Source of the DNA: Nostoc sp. NIES-4103 | GTDB lineage: Bacteria; Cyanobacteriota; Cyanobacteriia; Cyanobacteriales; Nostocaceae | Direction of reading: 5' to 3' | Assembly: GCF_002368335.1 (NCBI RefSeq) | Contig: NZ_AP018288.1 | Coordinates: forward strand, 2,584,208-2,648,207 | DNA length: 64,000 nucleotides | Part shown: piece by piece, positions 27,127 through 36,255 of the stretch | Numbering within the stretch: position 1 is the stretch's first letter | Layout: each line of letters opens with the position of its first letter | Notes under the pieces: generated by a model | Told to the model about the DNA's origin: nothing | The model's input: the letters and a program-made list of their open reading frames with translations, nothing else | Database searches by the model: none | Position numbers and translations under genes: made by a program

Positions 27127-29049
27127 GTGGAGCAACTTCTGGAAGCAGTAGAAAAAATTCTGCAAGATAGACCTTTCGGATACATTCAGCGGTTTGTGCT
27201 GCACCAATCTTGGTTAGGCAAAACTTATGGTGAGATGGCGAATGGTTCAGGATACCGTAGTGAATATATCAAGGAAGTTGGCTCTCAGTTGTGGCACGAC
27301 TTGTCCGAAGTACTAGGACAAAGAGTCACTAAAAAGAACCTGCATTTAGTTTTGGGCAAATATCACCAAGATAGTACAGAGCTACATTCACATCAGCCTC
27401 AAGAGGAATTTATAACAGAATATAGAACAGAAAAAGTTTTTTTAGACTCATTCTTAACTAACAAAATGGACTTTCCCAACGGCCCTGTGCCCCTGGATTC
27501 TCCTTTTTACATCAATCGTCCTCCCCTGGAACAACTGATTTTTAATGAAATTATGCAACCTGGTTGCTTGCTGCGAATTAAAGCACCCAGGAAAATGGGG
27601 AAAAGTTCACTGCTCAACCGCATGATTGCTCACGCTAAAAAGCAGGGTTGTCAAATTGTCTATTTAGACTTTCAAGAAGCTGATGAAGACATTTTTGGTT
27701 CGCTAGATAAATTTCTGCGTTGGTTCTGCGTTAATGTCGCTAGGCAGTTGAACCTTGTACCAAGTCTCGATGATTTTTGGGATGCAGAGATGGGCAGCAA
27801 GGTGAGCTGCAAAATCTACTTTGAGGGTTACTTACTGCAATACGTAGAAAATAACCCCATAGTATTGGCTTTAAATGAAGTCAATCGCATTTTTGAACAT
27901 CCCAACATTGCTCAAGACTTCTTGCCAATGCTACGATTTTGGCACGAACAAGCAAAGCAGGATCAGACTTGGCAAAAACTGCGAATTGTGGTAGTTCACA
28001 CAACAGAAATTTATATTCCCCTCCAGCTCAATCAATCTCCATTCAACGTGGGGGTGACAGTTTCACTGCCTCCGTTTACCTTAGAACAAGTACAGAGTTT
28101 GGCGCAGCGCTACGGACTAGACTGGGCAGCAAACACAGAAAAAGCCAAAGGTCTAGCATCCTTGCAAGCAATGATTGGAGGGCATCCTTATTTGGTGAAC
28201 TTAGCTCTTTATCATCTGCGTCAAGGGAAAATGACGCTGGAGGAGTTATTACAGACAGCATCGACACCGACAGGAATCTACAGTCAGCATTTGCGAGAAC
28301 TGTTGACGCTACTGCAAAAAGAACCACAATTAATGTCAGCTATGCAGCAGGTGGTGTTGGTTAATGAAACAGTAGAACTAGATGCGATCGCTGGCTATAA
28401 GCTTGAAAGTATGGGTTTAGTACAACTAGATGGCAATCAAGCCCGCGTCAGCTGCGAGTTATATCGCTTTTATTTTCATCAACAATTGGTAAAGCAAAAT
28501 ACTGGTAACGCTTTTGGGACTACGGTTGCACACCAACCACAAAAATACTCACTTGTCAATACAACTGATACACTGCCTCAGTTCATCAATTTACAATACT
28601 TCAAACAATACCTAGAAATGGAGTGGCCGCAGTGGAAAACATTGGCTGTCCCCCTATCTCTAATTGTGTGTGAAATTGACTACTTTCAGTTGTACAGTGA
28701 AACTCATGGGTATTTAGCTGCAAAAAATAACTTGCAGCGCATTGCCAGTACTATCCGCAACTGCCTGAAACATCAGGCTACTCTCATAGCACACTATGAA
28801 CAGACAAAGTTTGCTGCTATCTTGCCACAAGCAAACGCTGATATTGCCATTGGAATTGCAGAAAACATTCGCCAGAGCGTAAAAGCATTAGCGATCGCTC
28901 ACGCTAATTCTCAACTTGATCCGCTTCCTACTCCCATTTTCAGTGTTAGTTTAGGAATTGCAAGTGTAAAACCTAGCTATGAAAATTCACCAAGTATGTT
29001 GATTGCTGCTGCTGAAGAAGCACTTGTGCAATCGAAAAAAAAGGAGTAG
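27127..29049 (+). CDS. VMAP-type N-terminus, AAA ATPase and degenerate GGDEF fusion protein
   Basis: A 640-residue protein starting at GTG. Residues about 1-85 (LLEAVEKILQDR...YIQRFVLHQSWLGKTYGEMA...VGSQLWHDLSEVLG) resemble the helical N-terminal domain of vWA-MoxR-associated proteins. Residues about 115-450 are an AAA_35-type ATPase with P-loop APRKMGKSSLLN. The usual acidic Walker B is replaced by IVLALNEVNRIF. Residues about 480-640 align with a GGDEF domain (PLSLIVCEIDYFQLY, GYLAAKNNLQRIA, FSVSLGIAS), but the signature GGDEF is EQTKF (558-562). It is therefore unlikely to make c-di-GMP and may instead bind a nucleotide. No membrane segment. It precedes two further AAA_35 genes; function unknown. 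Confidence 0.82.
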   Translation: MEQLLEAVEKILQDRPFGYIQRFVLHQSWLGKTYGEMANGSGYRSEYIKEVGSQLWHDLSEVLGQRVTKKNLHLVLGKYHQDSTELHSHQPQEEFITEYRTEKVFLDSFLTNKMDFPNGPVPLDSPFYINRPPLEQLIFNEIMQPGCLLRIKAPRKMGKSSLLNRMIAHAKKQGCQIVYLDFQEADEDIFGSLDKFLRWFCVNVARQLNLVPSLDDFWDAEMGSKVSCKIYFEGYLLQYVENNPIVLALNEVNRIFEHPNIAQDFLPMLRFWHEQAKQDQTWQKLRIVVVHTTEIYIPLQLNQSPFNVGVTVSLPPFTLEQVQSLAQRYGLDWAANTEKAKGLASLQAMIGGHPYLVNLALYHLRQGKMTLEELLQTASTPTGIYSQHLRELLTLLQKEPQLMSAMQQVVLVNETVELDAIAGYKLESMGLVQLDGNQARVSCELYRFYFHQQLVKQNTGNAFGTTVAHQPQKYSLVNTTDTLPQFINLQYFKQYLEMEWPQWKTLAVPLSLIVCEIDYFQLYSETHGYLAAKNNLQRIASTIRNCLKHQATLIAHYEQTKFAAILPQANADIAIGIAENIRQSVKALAIAHANSQLDPLPTPIFSVSLGIASVKPSYENSPSMLIAAAEEALVQSKKKE

Positions 29050-29482
29050 AAATACTTCTTAATCAAATAAGGGACTTTGATTCTAAAAAATATTCCATCG
29101 TGCCCACAAGCTCTTAAAGGCAGAGGAGGAAGAATTATATAATTGTCTTTCCTCTCAAAAGAGAATAATTTAATTTTTGGAAGTTCCTAAACAAGACAAA
29201 CATTCTTCTTTGCTGCACTTTGTATTTGTCAGTTGCTCATGGGGTTTCCCCATGAGCAACTGGTGTCTGCCTATACTGATTTGAAGCTACTGCCTTCCTC
29301 AAGAAAAGAAAGAAAAGTTTTCATGAAGCCTGGGAAACTTTTAGATAAAAAGCCATATTTTTAGAAATAATTGAGTAGGTGGATATAATGAAATGGAAAA
29401 TACCAGCTATAGTAATCCACTGTATTTGCCCTGTTTTACCTGCTGCTTTCTACTTTCTACTTACCAAATAAATTCTAAATAA
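29050..29482. other. Intergenic spacer with a perfect 15-bp hairpin
   Basis: There is no gene here. At 29230-29262 CAGTTGCTCATGGGG and CCCCATGAGCAACTG pair perfectly around loop TTT. No T run follows, and the sequence resembles the unit of the 69-base repeat at 32603 (CAGTCGCTCATGGGG). It is therefore more likely a member of a dispersed repeat family than a terminator. The final 100 bases before the next gene are A+T-rich and should hold its promoter. Confidence 0.6.
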
Positions 29483-31024
29483 ATGAACAATTATCGTTAC
29501 CAAGTTGGCGGCACACTAACTACTGATGCTCCTAGTTACATTGAACGTCAGGCGGATGTGGATCTCTACAAAGCTTTGAAGCAGGGAGAGTTTTGCTATG
29601 TCCTGAGTTGTAGGCAAATGGGCAAATCTTCACTGTTAGTAAAAACCAAGCATCGCTTACAACAAGAGGGTTTTAAATGTGCCACTATCGATATGACTAA
29701 TATCGGTTCTGAAAATATAACTCCACAGCAGTGGTACAAGGGAGTTGTGGGTGATTTATGGTTGGGTTTGAAGCTGGTAGGAAAGTTGAATTTAAAAGCC
29801 TGGTGGCAAGAACACAATGATATCTCTTTACTGCAAAAACTCAGCCGATTTATTTCGGAAATTCTGTTAAATCAATATCCTAACGAAAGACTGTTTATTT
29901 TTATTGATGAAATTGATAGTATTAAGAGTCTTGATTTTTCTGTCGATGACTTTTTTAGCTTGATTCGTTTTTGCTACAATCAACGAGCGATCGCTCCTGA
30001 ATATGAGCGGATTACGTTTGCTGTTTTTGGGGTCGCTACACCCAGAGATTTAATTCAACATCAAAATCATACTACTCCCTTTAATATTGGTAAAGCCATA
30101 CAAATAGATGGCTTCAGCTTTGAAGAAGCCCAACCCCTAGCTCAGGGATTGGAAATAACCGGTATTAATTCTCAAAGAGTTCTCAAAGAAATCTTAGCTT
30201 GGACAGGAGGGCAACCTTTTCTAACCCAAAAACTGTGTCGGCTGTTTGTCAGTTTATCTCAGGATGATATGGGTAAAAAACTAAAAGTTCTTCCTGGCAC
30301 AGAAACATTCTGGGTAGAAAGCGTCGTGCGCTCACATATTATTGATAGATGGGAATCACAAGATGAACCAGAGCATTTGCGGACAATTCGCGATCGCATC
30401 CTCAGAAATGAAAATTCTGCCGGGAGATTGCTAGGAATTTATCAGCATATCTTACAAGGCATTGAAGTACCAATTGATGACAGTACTGAACAAGTAGAAC
30501 TGTTGCTGTCTGGTTTGGTATCTAAAAAGCAAGGTTTTCTCAGAGTTAAGAATACCATTTATCAAGAAGTTTTCAACATTGAATGGGTGGAAAAACAATT
30601 AGCTTATTTGCGTCCCTATTCCGAAGCCCTCAATGCCTGGATAGCCTCAAAGCAAGAAGACAAATCCCGCCTATTGCGTGGACAAGCCTTGATTGATGCC
30701 CAAACATGGACACAAGGCAAAAGCTTGAGTAACTTAGATTATCGATTTTTAGCTGCTAGTGAAGAATTAGATCGTAAGGAAGTGCAACAGGCATTGGAGG
30801 CAGAACGTGCCAAAGAAGTTGAAGCACGATTAAGAGAACAACAAAAAAGGCAAGCTCAACAGCGAAAGTCTACCAAAGTTGTGACATTTTTGTTGCTGGG
30901 TATGACTATTAAGTTTATGATTTCTGTCGTCTGGGGAGTATCCCTTGTCAAGAAAATTGAAGTTTTGGAATCACAGCTTAATCAACAACAGACAAACTTT
31001 CAGCAAAAAATTGGGAATAGGTAA
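29483..31024 (+). CDS. AAA_35-domain ATPase with C-terminal membrane anchor
   Basis: A 513-residue protein. It begins with YQVGGTLTTDAPSYIERQAD and the P-loop CRQMGKSSLL (residues about 43-52). A Walker B-like FIFIDEIDSI lies near residue 138, and a winged-helix-like region follows (ILAWTGGQPFLTQKLCRL). These mark the AAA_35 family common in cyanobacteria, which is close to STAND ATPases. After about residue 430 there is a charged coiled coil (RKEVQQALEAERAKEVEARL), then one membrane helix (about 463-485) and a short coiled tail. It is a clear paralogue of the N-terminal half of the CHASE2 protein at 32834-35596. There is no known output domain; it may be a membrane-tethered ATP switch. Confidence 0.82.
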   Translation: MNNYRYQVGGTLTTDAPSYIERQADVDLYKALKQGEFCYVLSCRQMGKSSLLVKTKHRLQQEGFKCATIDMTNIGSENITPQQWYKGVVGDLWLGLKLVGKLNLKAWWQEHNDISLLQKLSRFISEILLNQYPNERLFIFIDEIDSIKSLDFSVDDFFSLIRFCYNQRAIAPEYERITFAVFGVATPRDLIQHQNHTTPFNIGKAIQIDGFSFEEAQPLAQGLEITGINSQRVLKEILAWTGGQPFLTQKLCRLFVSLSQDDMGKKLKVLPGTETFWVESVVRSHIIDRWESQDEPEHLRTIRDRILRNENSAGRLLGIYQHILQGIEVPIDDSTEQVELLLSGLVSKKQGFLRVKNTIYQEVFNIEWVEKQLAYLRPYSEALNAWIASKQEDKSRLLRGQALIDAQTWTQGKSLSNLDYRFLAASEELDRKEVQQALEAERAKEVEARLREQQKRQAQQRKSTKVVTFLLLGMTIKFMISVVWGVSLVKKIEVLESQLNQQQTNFQQKIGNR

Positions 31025-31108
31025 TAGGGAATTGGGCATGGGGAATTGATGACTGATGACTATATATCAGGAAAATAACAACTGACAACTAACAACTGAC
31101 AACTGACA
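31025..31108. repeat. AACTGACAACT tandem repeat
   Basis: The short spacer between the convergent AAA gene and the CYTH gene is made of GGGAATTGGG-like and ACAACTGACAACTAACAACTG repeats of the short tandem class. A related TCAGTTGTCAGT array is at about 52905-52950. Confidence 0.65.
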
Positions 31109-31110
31109 AC

Positions 31111-31575
31111 TTACCATTGTGAAAAAGGATGTTTCACTAGATTGCTGTTGAAATATTTGGGGTCATCGGAAACTTCTTTGTCTATCCAGTCTGGCAGTTC
31201 AATATGTTGTTTTTCATCGGTGAGTTCGACTTCTGCCAATATCAGCCCTTTATTAACACCATCAAACTCGTCTATTTCCCAAATCAAATTATCCCACTCT
31301 ACTTTGTACCTGATTTTTTCTATTAAAGGGCGATCGCACAATGTATCTAGCATTTCTTGAGCGTCTTCAATAGGAATAGTGTACTCAAACTCGGCTCTAG
31401 AATATTTCACACTAGGGCCTTTAATCGTTAAATAACCTTGGTTGCCTACTATGCGGACACGTACAGTAGCTGTTTTTTGTGTAGCAATATATCCCTGACG
31501 ATACACAGTACCTGCCGCTAGTTTTCTCCAACTATCTCCTTTAACTAAAAATTTACGCTCTATTTCTGTCGCCAT
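31111..31575 (-). CDS. CYTH-domain protein, probable inorganic triphosphatase
   Basis: A 154-residue single CYTH domain. The family signature EIERKFLV is at residues 4-11. The tunnel-lining basic and acidic residues follow in order: TVRVRIVG, YLTIKGP, RAEFEYTIP, IRYKVEW, WEIDEFDG, LILAEVEL. This short form matches bacterial CYTH triphosphatases of the ygiF/CthTTM type, which hydrolyse tripolyphosphate with a divalent metal. Class IV adenylate cyclases and thiamine triphosphatases share the fold, so a nucleotide substrate is possible. It lies between two AAA_35 genes on the opposite strand from the first, with no overlap. Confidence 0.88.
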   Translation of the reverse strand: MATEIERKFLVKGDSWRKLAAGTVYRQGYIATQKTATVRVRIVGNQGYLTIKGPSVKYSRAEFEYTIPIEDAQEMLDTLCDRPLIEKIRYKVEWDNLIWEIDEFDGVNKGLILAEVELTDEKQHIELPDWIDKEVSDDPKYFNSNLVKHPFSQW

Positions 31576-32205
31576 TTGAGGCTCCGTTATTGTTCTGGTG
31601 GGTGGAGAATAATTAACTGGATTCTAGCCTTAAAAAGCGTACCATTTTGTTAGCCAGGTTATCAACATCACGAAATGTAGCCGATGCCAAACCTCGCTAG
31701 ATAGATAAGTGGAATTAAGCAAAATCTATCCTAGTATTCTTGTTAACTGAACCATATTAGCTTTGGGAATTGCGATCGCTCTGGCTTTATGTAGCAATAA
31801 ACTAGCTGATTGCTTTACAGTAATTACCCTGAGATTATATAACGCTCCCACTTTTCCCACTTTTCCCACTTTTCTTACTTTTTGACCAGAAAAGACTAAT
31901 TAATGTAACCAACTTTTCCCACTTTCGACTAAACTAATTAAAGAAATTAGCGGTTACCTTTGTATAACTTAAGTAAGTTTTGTTAAAAGCATACTTTAGC
32001 AGCTCTGTTGTCTTACCCACCTCCCCTAACTGATGTTGCCCTCTTTCTCGGCTATGCCTACCTAAAAGGCAATCCTTGCTCAATTCAAGAATTTGATGGT
32101 AACGCTGCTTACTAATCGCAAGACTAAGTAAACAGAGTTTTATCTGTCTACAAAATTACGTACCACTGCCACAGCAGTTTTTGCGAAAATTACTAACTAT
32201 TGGCA
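31576..32205. other. Intergenic spacer, short CCCACTTTT repeat
   Basis: 630 bases with no recognisable gene. Bases about 31850-31885 carry three to four copies of CCCACTTTT, and the word recurs singly to about 31925. The rest is A+T-rich, with promoter regions for the CYTH gene (left) and the small DUF928-like gene (right). Confidence 0.5.
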
Positions 32206-32424
32206 ATGAAAGCAAGTTTTCTACCAAGACTTTTTACACTCTGTTTCACCATAGAGTTGTTACTTAGCTTGAGCTTAGCTGCTCAAGCTAAGTCAGAATT
32301 CACAAGCACAAGTGCTATTTCCTCAAAACGCCTTGTTTTTCTGGATAGTTTTAACCCACCAGACACAGACCAACCAAAAGATAGCTCCGGTGCAGGTTCT
32401 CGCAGTAGAGTTAAATTTTATTAA
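32206..32424 (+). CDS. Short secreted protein, truncated DUF928-like
   Basis: A 72-residue reading frame with a clear Sec signal peptide. The hydrophobic core FTLCFTIELLLSLSLAA ends in AQA, giving cleavage near residue 27. The mature part holds LVFLDSFNPPDTDQPKDSSGAGSRSR. This matches the start of DUF928 proteins, where a PPP...GxPxxxxGGGSR motif follows the signal peptide. DUF928 proteins are normally over 200 residues, and this one stops right after the motif. It is probably a truncated relic, though a functional short peptide is possible. DUF928 genes are often found near CHASE2 and AAA genes in cyanobacteria, as here. Confidence 0.5.
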   Translation: MKASFLPRLFTLCFTIELLLSLSLAAQAKSEFTSTSAISSKRLVFLDSFNPPDTDQPKDSSGAGSRSRVKFY

Positions 32425-32509
32425 TCAGAAAAACTGATGACTGATGACTGTCAGCAGAGCGTTTCATCATAAAAGTTAATGATATCAAGTTCGGCTAATT
32501 ACTTACGAT

Positions 32510-32833
32510 ATAGTTGGTTTGCCTGGTAATGGGTGATGGGTAATGGGTACTGGGGAATGGGTAATGGGTGATGGGCCAGATGTAATGACTAATAGTAAAA
32601 TCCAATTCCCCTTCGGGTTCGCCAGTCGCTCATGGGGGAGACCCCCAAGACCGCGCTGGCTCACCAATTCCCAATTCCCCTTCGGGTTCGCCAGTCGCTC
32701 ATGGGGGAGACCCCCAAGACCGCGCTGGCTCACCAATTCCCAATTCCCCTTCGGGTTCGCCAGTCGCTCATGGGGGAGACCCCCAAGACCGCGCTGGCTC
32801 ACCAATTCCCAATTCCCAATTCCCAATTCCCAA
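32510..32833. repeat. Three tandem copies of a 69-base repeat plus TAATGGG repeats
   Basis: Bases about 32524-32575 are GGGTAATGGGTGATGGG-type repeats. From about 32603 to 32809 a 69-base unit occurs three times with a strict 69-base period (CTTCGGGTTC at 32611, 32680 and 32749). Each unit contains CGCCAGTCGCTCATGGGGG followed by AGACCCCCAAGACCGCGCTGG, which can fold into an imperfect hairpin. CCAATTCCCAATT repeats follow to about 32833. The period is divisible by three, so reading frames stay open on both strands without being genes. Confidence 0.85.
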
Positions 32834-35596
32834 TTACGAATTAGTATGAGAAACTATCTGCTCAATTAAAGCTTGATTTTCTGGACTTTCTGCTTGCTTG
32901 AGATATTCGATCGCTATTTGTCCAGCAGCAGGTTGATCTTTGCTAATTGCAACTAACAACTCTACAGTCTGACAAAGCTGAATTTTTTCTAACTGCTTAT
33001 TGGTAATCATTGGCAGAGTCATGGCAGCAAGCACTAGCCCAATCATTGGTGGGACAGTGGGAATCCACCAACCGTTTAAAAAGGCAAGGTAGGCAATTGC
33101 AATCATTTCTCCAGAGGCGATGATCACGGCAGCGATTACTGCTCTATGTGACTTGACTCGCCAACTTAAAGCTCCTCCCACCCCTGACCATAGCAAAATC
33201 CACAGCCACTCGAATTCTTCCGGCCAAACTCGTAGTGTAGAATGTCCTTCTAGGGCAGCATTTAAAATCTGACTGGTGATATTTGCATGGATGATCACAC
33301 CTGCCATTTGTTGGGGAGGGCCAAAAATGCGGTTACTATAGGGTGTTTGAAACATATCGTTGACGCTTTCAGCTGTTGAACCAATTAAGACAATGCGATC
33401 GCGTAACTTTTCTGGTGGAATCTTTTTGCTTAACAAATCTGCAATGGAGAAGTTCTCAAATTGCGCTTGAGTGCCATAAAAGTTAAGCAAAATTTGATAG
33501 CCCCCTGTATCAGCCCGCACATAGCCGCCGTCATTGGCTTGAAAAGGAACAAATACTGCTTTCCCCAACTGGATGTAATTGGTATTGTTCGGCAGGGATT
33601 TCGGGGTTATATTAGTAGCTTCTAAGTAATGTAGCGCCAGTCGCAAGCCGAGATTCAGACGTAATTCGCCGTTTGCCAATCGAATTGAAAGTAAGGCGCG
33701 GCGAATCTTGCCATCCCCATCTAAAATCTGATCGGCAAGACCCACTTGGCCCTTTTGAGCTAAAACTGGCGGTGCATAAACTTGGCTACCTACTGCCTTT
33801 TCAATGCCAATCAAATTGGGAGTAGTGTTAAACTGTTTGACTAATTCTTGATAACCTGGTTCTACAGGCATATCTCGATACAAGTCTAACCCAATTGCTT
33901 TTGGGTTGTAGCTTTTTAAAGTCTCGATGGTTCGAGCCAACACCCGATCTGACAGTGGGTACTGACCAATTTTTTGAATATCTGACTCATCAATTTTAAT
34001 GATCGTAATCCTTTGGTCAATTTTGGCACTTGGACGTGCCTGAAACAAGCTATCTAATATGGCCCACTCCATACCTTGTAGTATTCCACTAAAACGCATT
34101 AGCAGCACTAAACTGGTAACTCCCCCGGCAAGACTTGCAATCCAGCCTTTGCCCAAACGTAATTTTTGAGCGTTACGTTTAGCAGTTCTGCGTGCGTCTG
34201 CCAAGATTTGATTGGCTTGTTTAGCAGCAAAGATGGCAAATTCTGCTTTTTCGCGTTCAATTTGTCTTGCCTGTTTTTCTGCTGCTAAATCAAGTTCAAT
34301 TTGCAGTTTTGCTAGTTCCTGACTCGCAGCTAAAAATCGATAATCTGAGTCACTGAGTCTTTTATTTTTTGACCAATTCAGTGCTGACTGCAATTTTGTT
34401 CCGGTCAGCAGTTGTGACTGATCTTGCTCTTTTGATTCTATCCAAGCGTTCAAGCGTTTGGCGTAGGGACGCAGATTATCAATTTGTTTGGCAATCCATT
34501 CTGAGTTAAAGACAGCTTGATATATTGGATTTTTTACTTTTAAATATCCGTGCTGATTGACTACCAAACCTGACAGCAGTAGTTCAATTTGTTCTCGACT
34601 GTCATCGGTTGCTACGTCCACTCCTGCGAGGATTTGCTGGTATGTTCCTAAGATGCGTCCTGCAAGTACCTCGTTACTCAGCAGGCGATCGCGAATTGTC
34701 CGCAAATGCTCTGGTTCATCCTGGGATGCCCATTTTTCAATGATGCAAGACTTCACAATACTTTCTATCCAGAAAGCCTCAGTACCAGGAGGAATTGTCA
34801 ATTGTCTACTGACTGTATTGTGACTAGAATTTACTACCAACTGACAAAGTTTTTGCGTCAGAAATGGCTGTCCGCCTGTCCATGCTAAGATTTCTTTGAG
34901 AATTGTCTGAGCATTACTGTCTTCAAATGTTAATCCCTGAGCTAATGGCTGAACTTCATCTAAAGTGAAACCATGCAGTTCTATTGCTTGACCGATATTA
35001 AATGGGGTGCGCTGGGGATTTTGAATTAATTCTGATGGTGTTGTGACTCCAAACAGCACAAATGTAATGCGGTTATATTCTGGATCAATTGCTCTTTGGT
35101 TATAGCAAAACCGAATGAAAGCGAAAAAATCATCAACTGCAAAATCTAAGCTTTTAATACTATCAACTTCATCAATGAATATAAAAATCTTTTTATCAGG
35201 AAATTGGCTCAGCAGGACTTGGGAAATAAACTTATTTAATCTTTGAGGTAAAGGGATATCTTCTTGCTCTTGCCACCAGGCTTTTAAGTTCAGCTTTCCT
35301 AACAATTTAAAACCTAACCATAACTCACCAATCACTCCCTTGTACCACTGCTGTGGAGTAATATTCTCACAGCCAATATTACTCATATCCACAGTTGTAC
35401 ATTTAAACCCTTCTTGTTGTAGACGATGGCGAGTCCTGACTAGCAGCGAGGACTTACCCATTTGCCGCGAGTTGAGAACATAACAAAATTCACCAGCTTG
35501 CAGCGCTTCATATAGTTGCGCGTCAGCCTGTCGTTCTACATAGCTAGGAGCATCAATAGTTAAACTACCACCAACTTGATATTTATATGGAATCAT
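32834..35596 (-). CDS. AAA_35 ATPase fused to a CHASE2 sensor, membrane protein
   Basis: A 920-residue protein. Residues 1 to about 430 are an AAA_35 ATPase nearly superimposable on the 29483-31024 protein (YQVGGSLTIDAPSYVERQAD, P-loop SRQMGKSSLL, FIFIDEVDSIKSLDF). A coiled coil at about 430-480 leads into a membrane helix (WIASLAGGVTSLVLLM). Then comes an extracytoplasmic CHASE2 domain (about 515-790; DSLFQARPSAKIDQRITIIKID, FSIADLLSKKIPPEKLRDRIVLIGST) and three C-terminal membrane helices ending in a short cytoplasmic tail. CHASE2 domains sense unknown external signals and usually feed kinases or cyclases. Here the cytoplasmic partner is an ATPase, so inside-out or outside-in control of the AAA module is inferred. 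Confidence 0.88.
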   Translation of the reverse strand: MIPYKYQVGGSLTIDAPSYVERQADAQLYEALQAGEFCYVLNSRQMGKSSLLVRTRHRLQQEGFKCTTVDMSNIGCENITPQQWYKGVIGELWLGFKLLGKLNLKAWWQEQEDIPLPQRLNKFISQVLLSQFPDKKIFIFIDEVDSIKSLDFAVDDFFAFIRFCYNQRAIDPEYNRITFVLFGVTTPSELIQNPQRTPFNIGQAIELHGFTLDEVQPLAQGLTFEDSNAQTILKEILAWTGGQPFLTQKLCQLVVNSSHNTVSRQLTIPPGTEAFWIESIVKSCIIEKWASQDEPEHLRTIRDRLLSNEVLAGRILGTYQQILAGVDVATDDSREQIELLLSGLVVNQHGYLKVKNPIYQAVFNSEWIAKQIDNLRPYAKRLNAWIESKEQDQSQLLTGTKLQSALNWSKNKRLSDSDYRFLAASQELAKLQIELDLAAEKQARQIEREKAEFAIFAAKQANQILADARRTAKRNAQKLRLGKGWIASLAGGVTSLVLLMRFSGILQGMEWAILDSLFQARPSAKIDQRITIIKIDESDIQKIGQYPLSDRVLARTIETLKSYNPKAIGLDLYRDMPVEPGYQELVKQFNTTPNLIGIEKAVGSQVYAPPVLAQKGQVGLADQILDGDGKIRRALLSIRLANGELRLNLGLRLALHYLEATNITPKSLPNNTNYIQLGKAVFVPFQANDGGYVRADTGGYQILLNFYGTQAQFENFSIADLLSKKIPPEKLRDRIVLIGSTAESVNDMFQTPYSNRIFGPPQQMAGVIIHANITSQILNAALEGHSTLRVWPEEFEWLWILLWSGVGGALSWRVKSHRAVIAAVIIASGEMIAIAYLAFLNGWWIPTVPPMIGLVLAAMTLPMITNKQLEKIQLCQTVELLVAISKDQPAAGQIAIEYLKQAESPENQALIEQIVSHTNS

Positions 35597-36255
35597 TTGA
35601 CAATCTAGAGATACAGTAAAATGGCCGCACTTGGTATTAATTTGTATAAATACTTATTAGTTAAAGATTATACTCATTATCTTATCGCAATTACTACTTA
35701 TTTTGGCAAGCTAATTCGTACTCTGTATTTAGATATGAATCTGCATAATTATATTTAAGTGTAAAATGTGCAGTTAAAGTAACAAATAATATACGAATTA
35801 ACCGAGAGTATACGTCGAATTAATTAGGCTTTGCAGATGCCTAGTTCAGGAAATGAAACTTTTCGCTACTAATTGATTTAAGATGCTACTAACTAGATAG
35901 TTACCCTCGAAGGTACTTGACTGCTGACCGATAACAGTCATCAGCCAAAACGATTATCTATGCAGATTTGATATGAAAAACCTTATAGATATTTATAGTA
36001 TTTCTGACTTTTCTTACTTTTCCTACCTTTGAATAAAAAATTATGATTAACCCTACTTTTATGACATTTATTTTATTTATTGATTTGCCAGTGAATCGCT
36101 ACTTTGTCAAGTCTAAATTTCAAAAATCAGCCTTTTAGCACTTGCTTTTGTTGAAAATTTATTTTAAATACATAAAAGATTGCACATTTTGAAAAACTGT
36201 CTTCTGTAATTTTTGTAAAAAATTTTGCACAGACACATTAATCAAAGGAGAAACA
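35597..36255. other. A+T-rich intergenic region before the lectin gene
   Basis: 659 bases between divergent genes, strongly A+T-rich, with no open frame of note and no repeat recognised apart from scattered TACTTTT/CTTACTTTTCCTACCTTT words at about 36005-36030. It should hold the promoters of the CHASE2 gene and of the lectin-like gene. Confidence 0.45.

Noticed and set aside
32603..32809. Possible CRISPR array
   Set aside because: The 69-base units are directly adjacent with no unique spacers and no cas genes are present; it is a simple tandem repeat.
32503..32869. Open reading frames of about 70-108 codons on both strands over the 69-base repeats
   Set aside because: The period is a multiple of three, so several frames stay open by repetition. 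The peptides are 23-residue repeats with no start signals and reflect the DNA repeat only.
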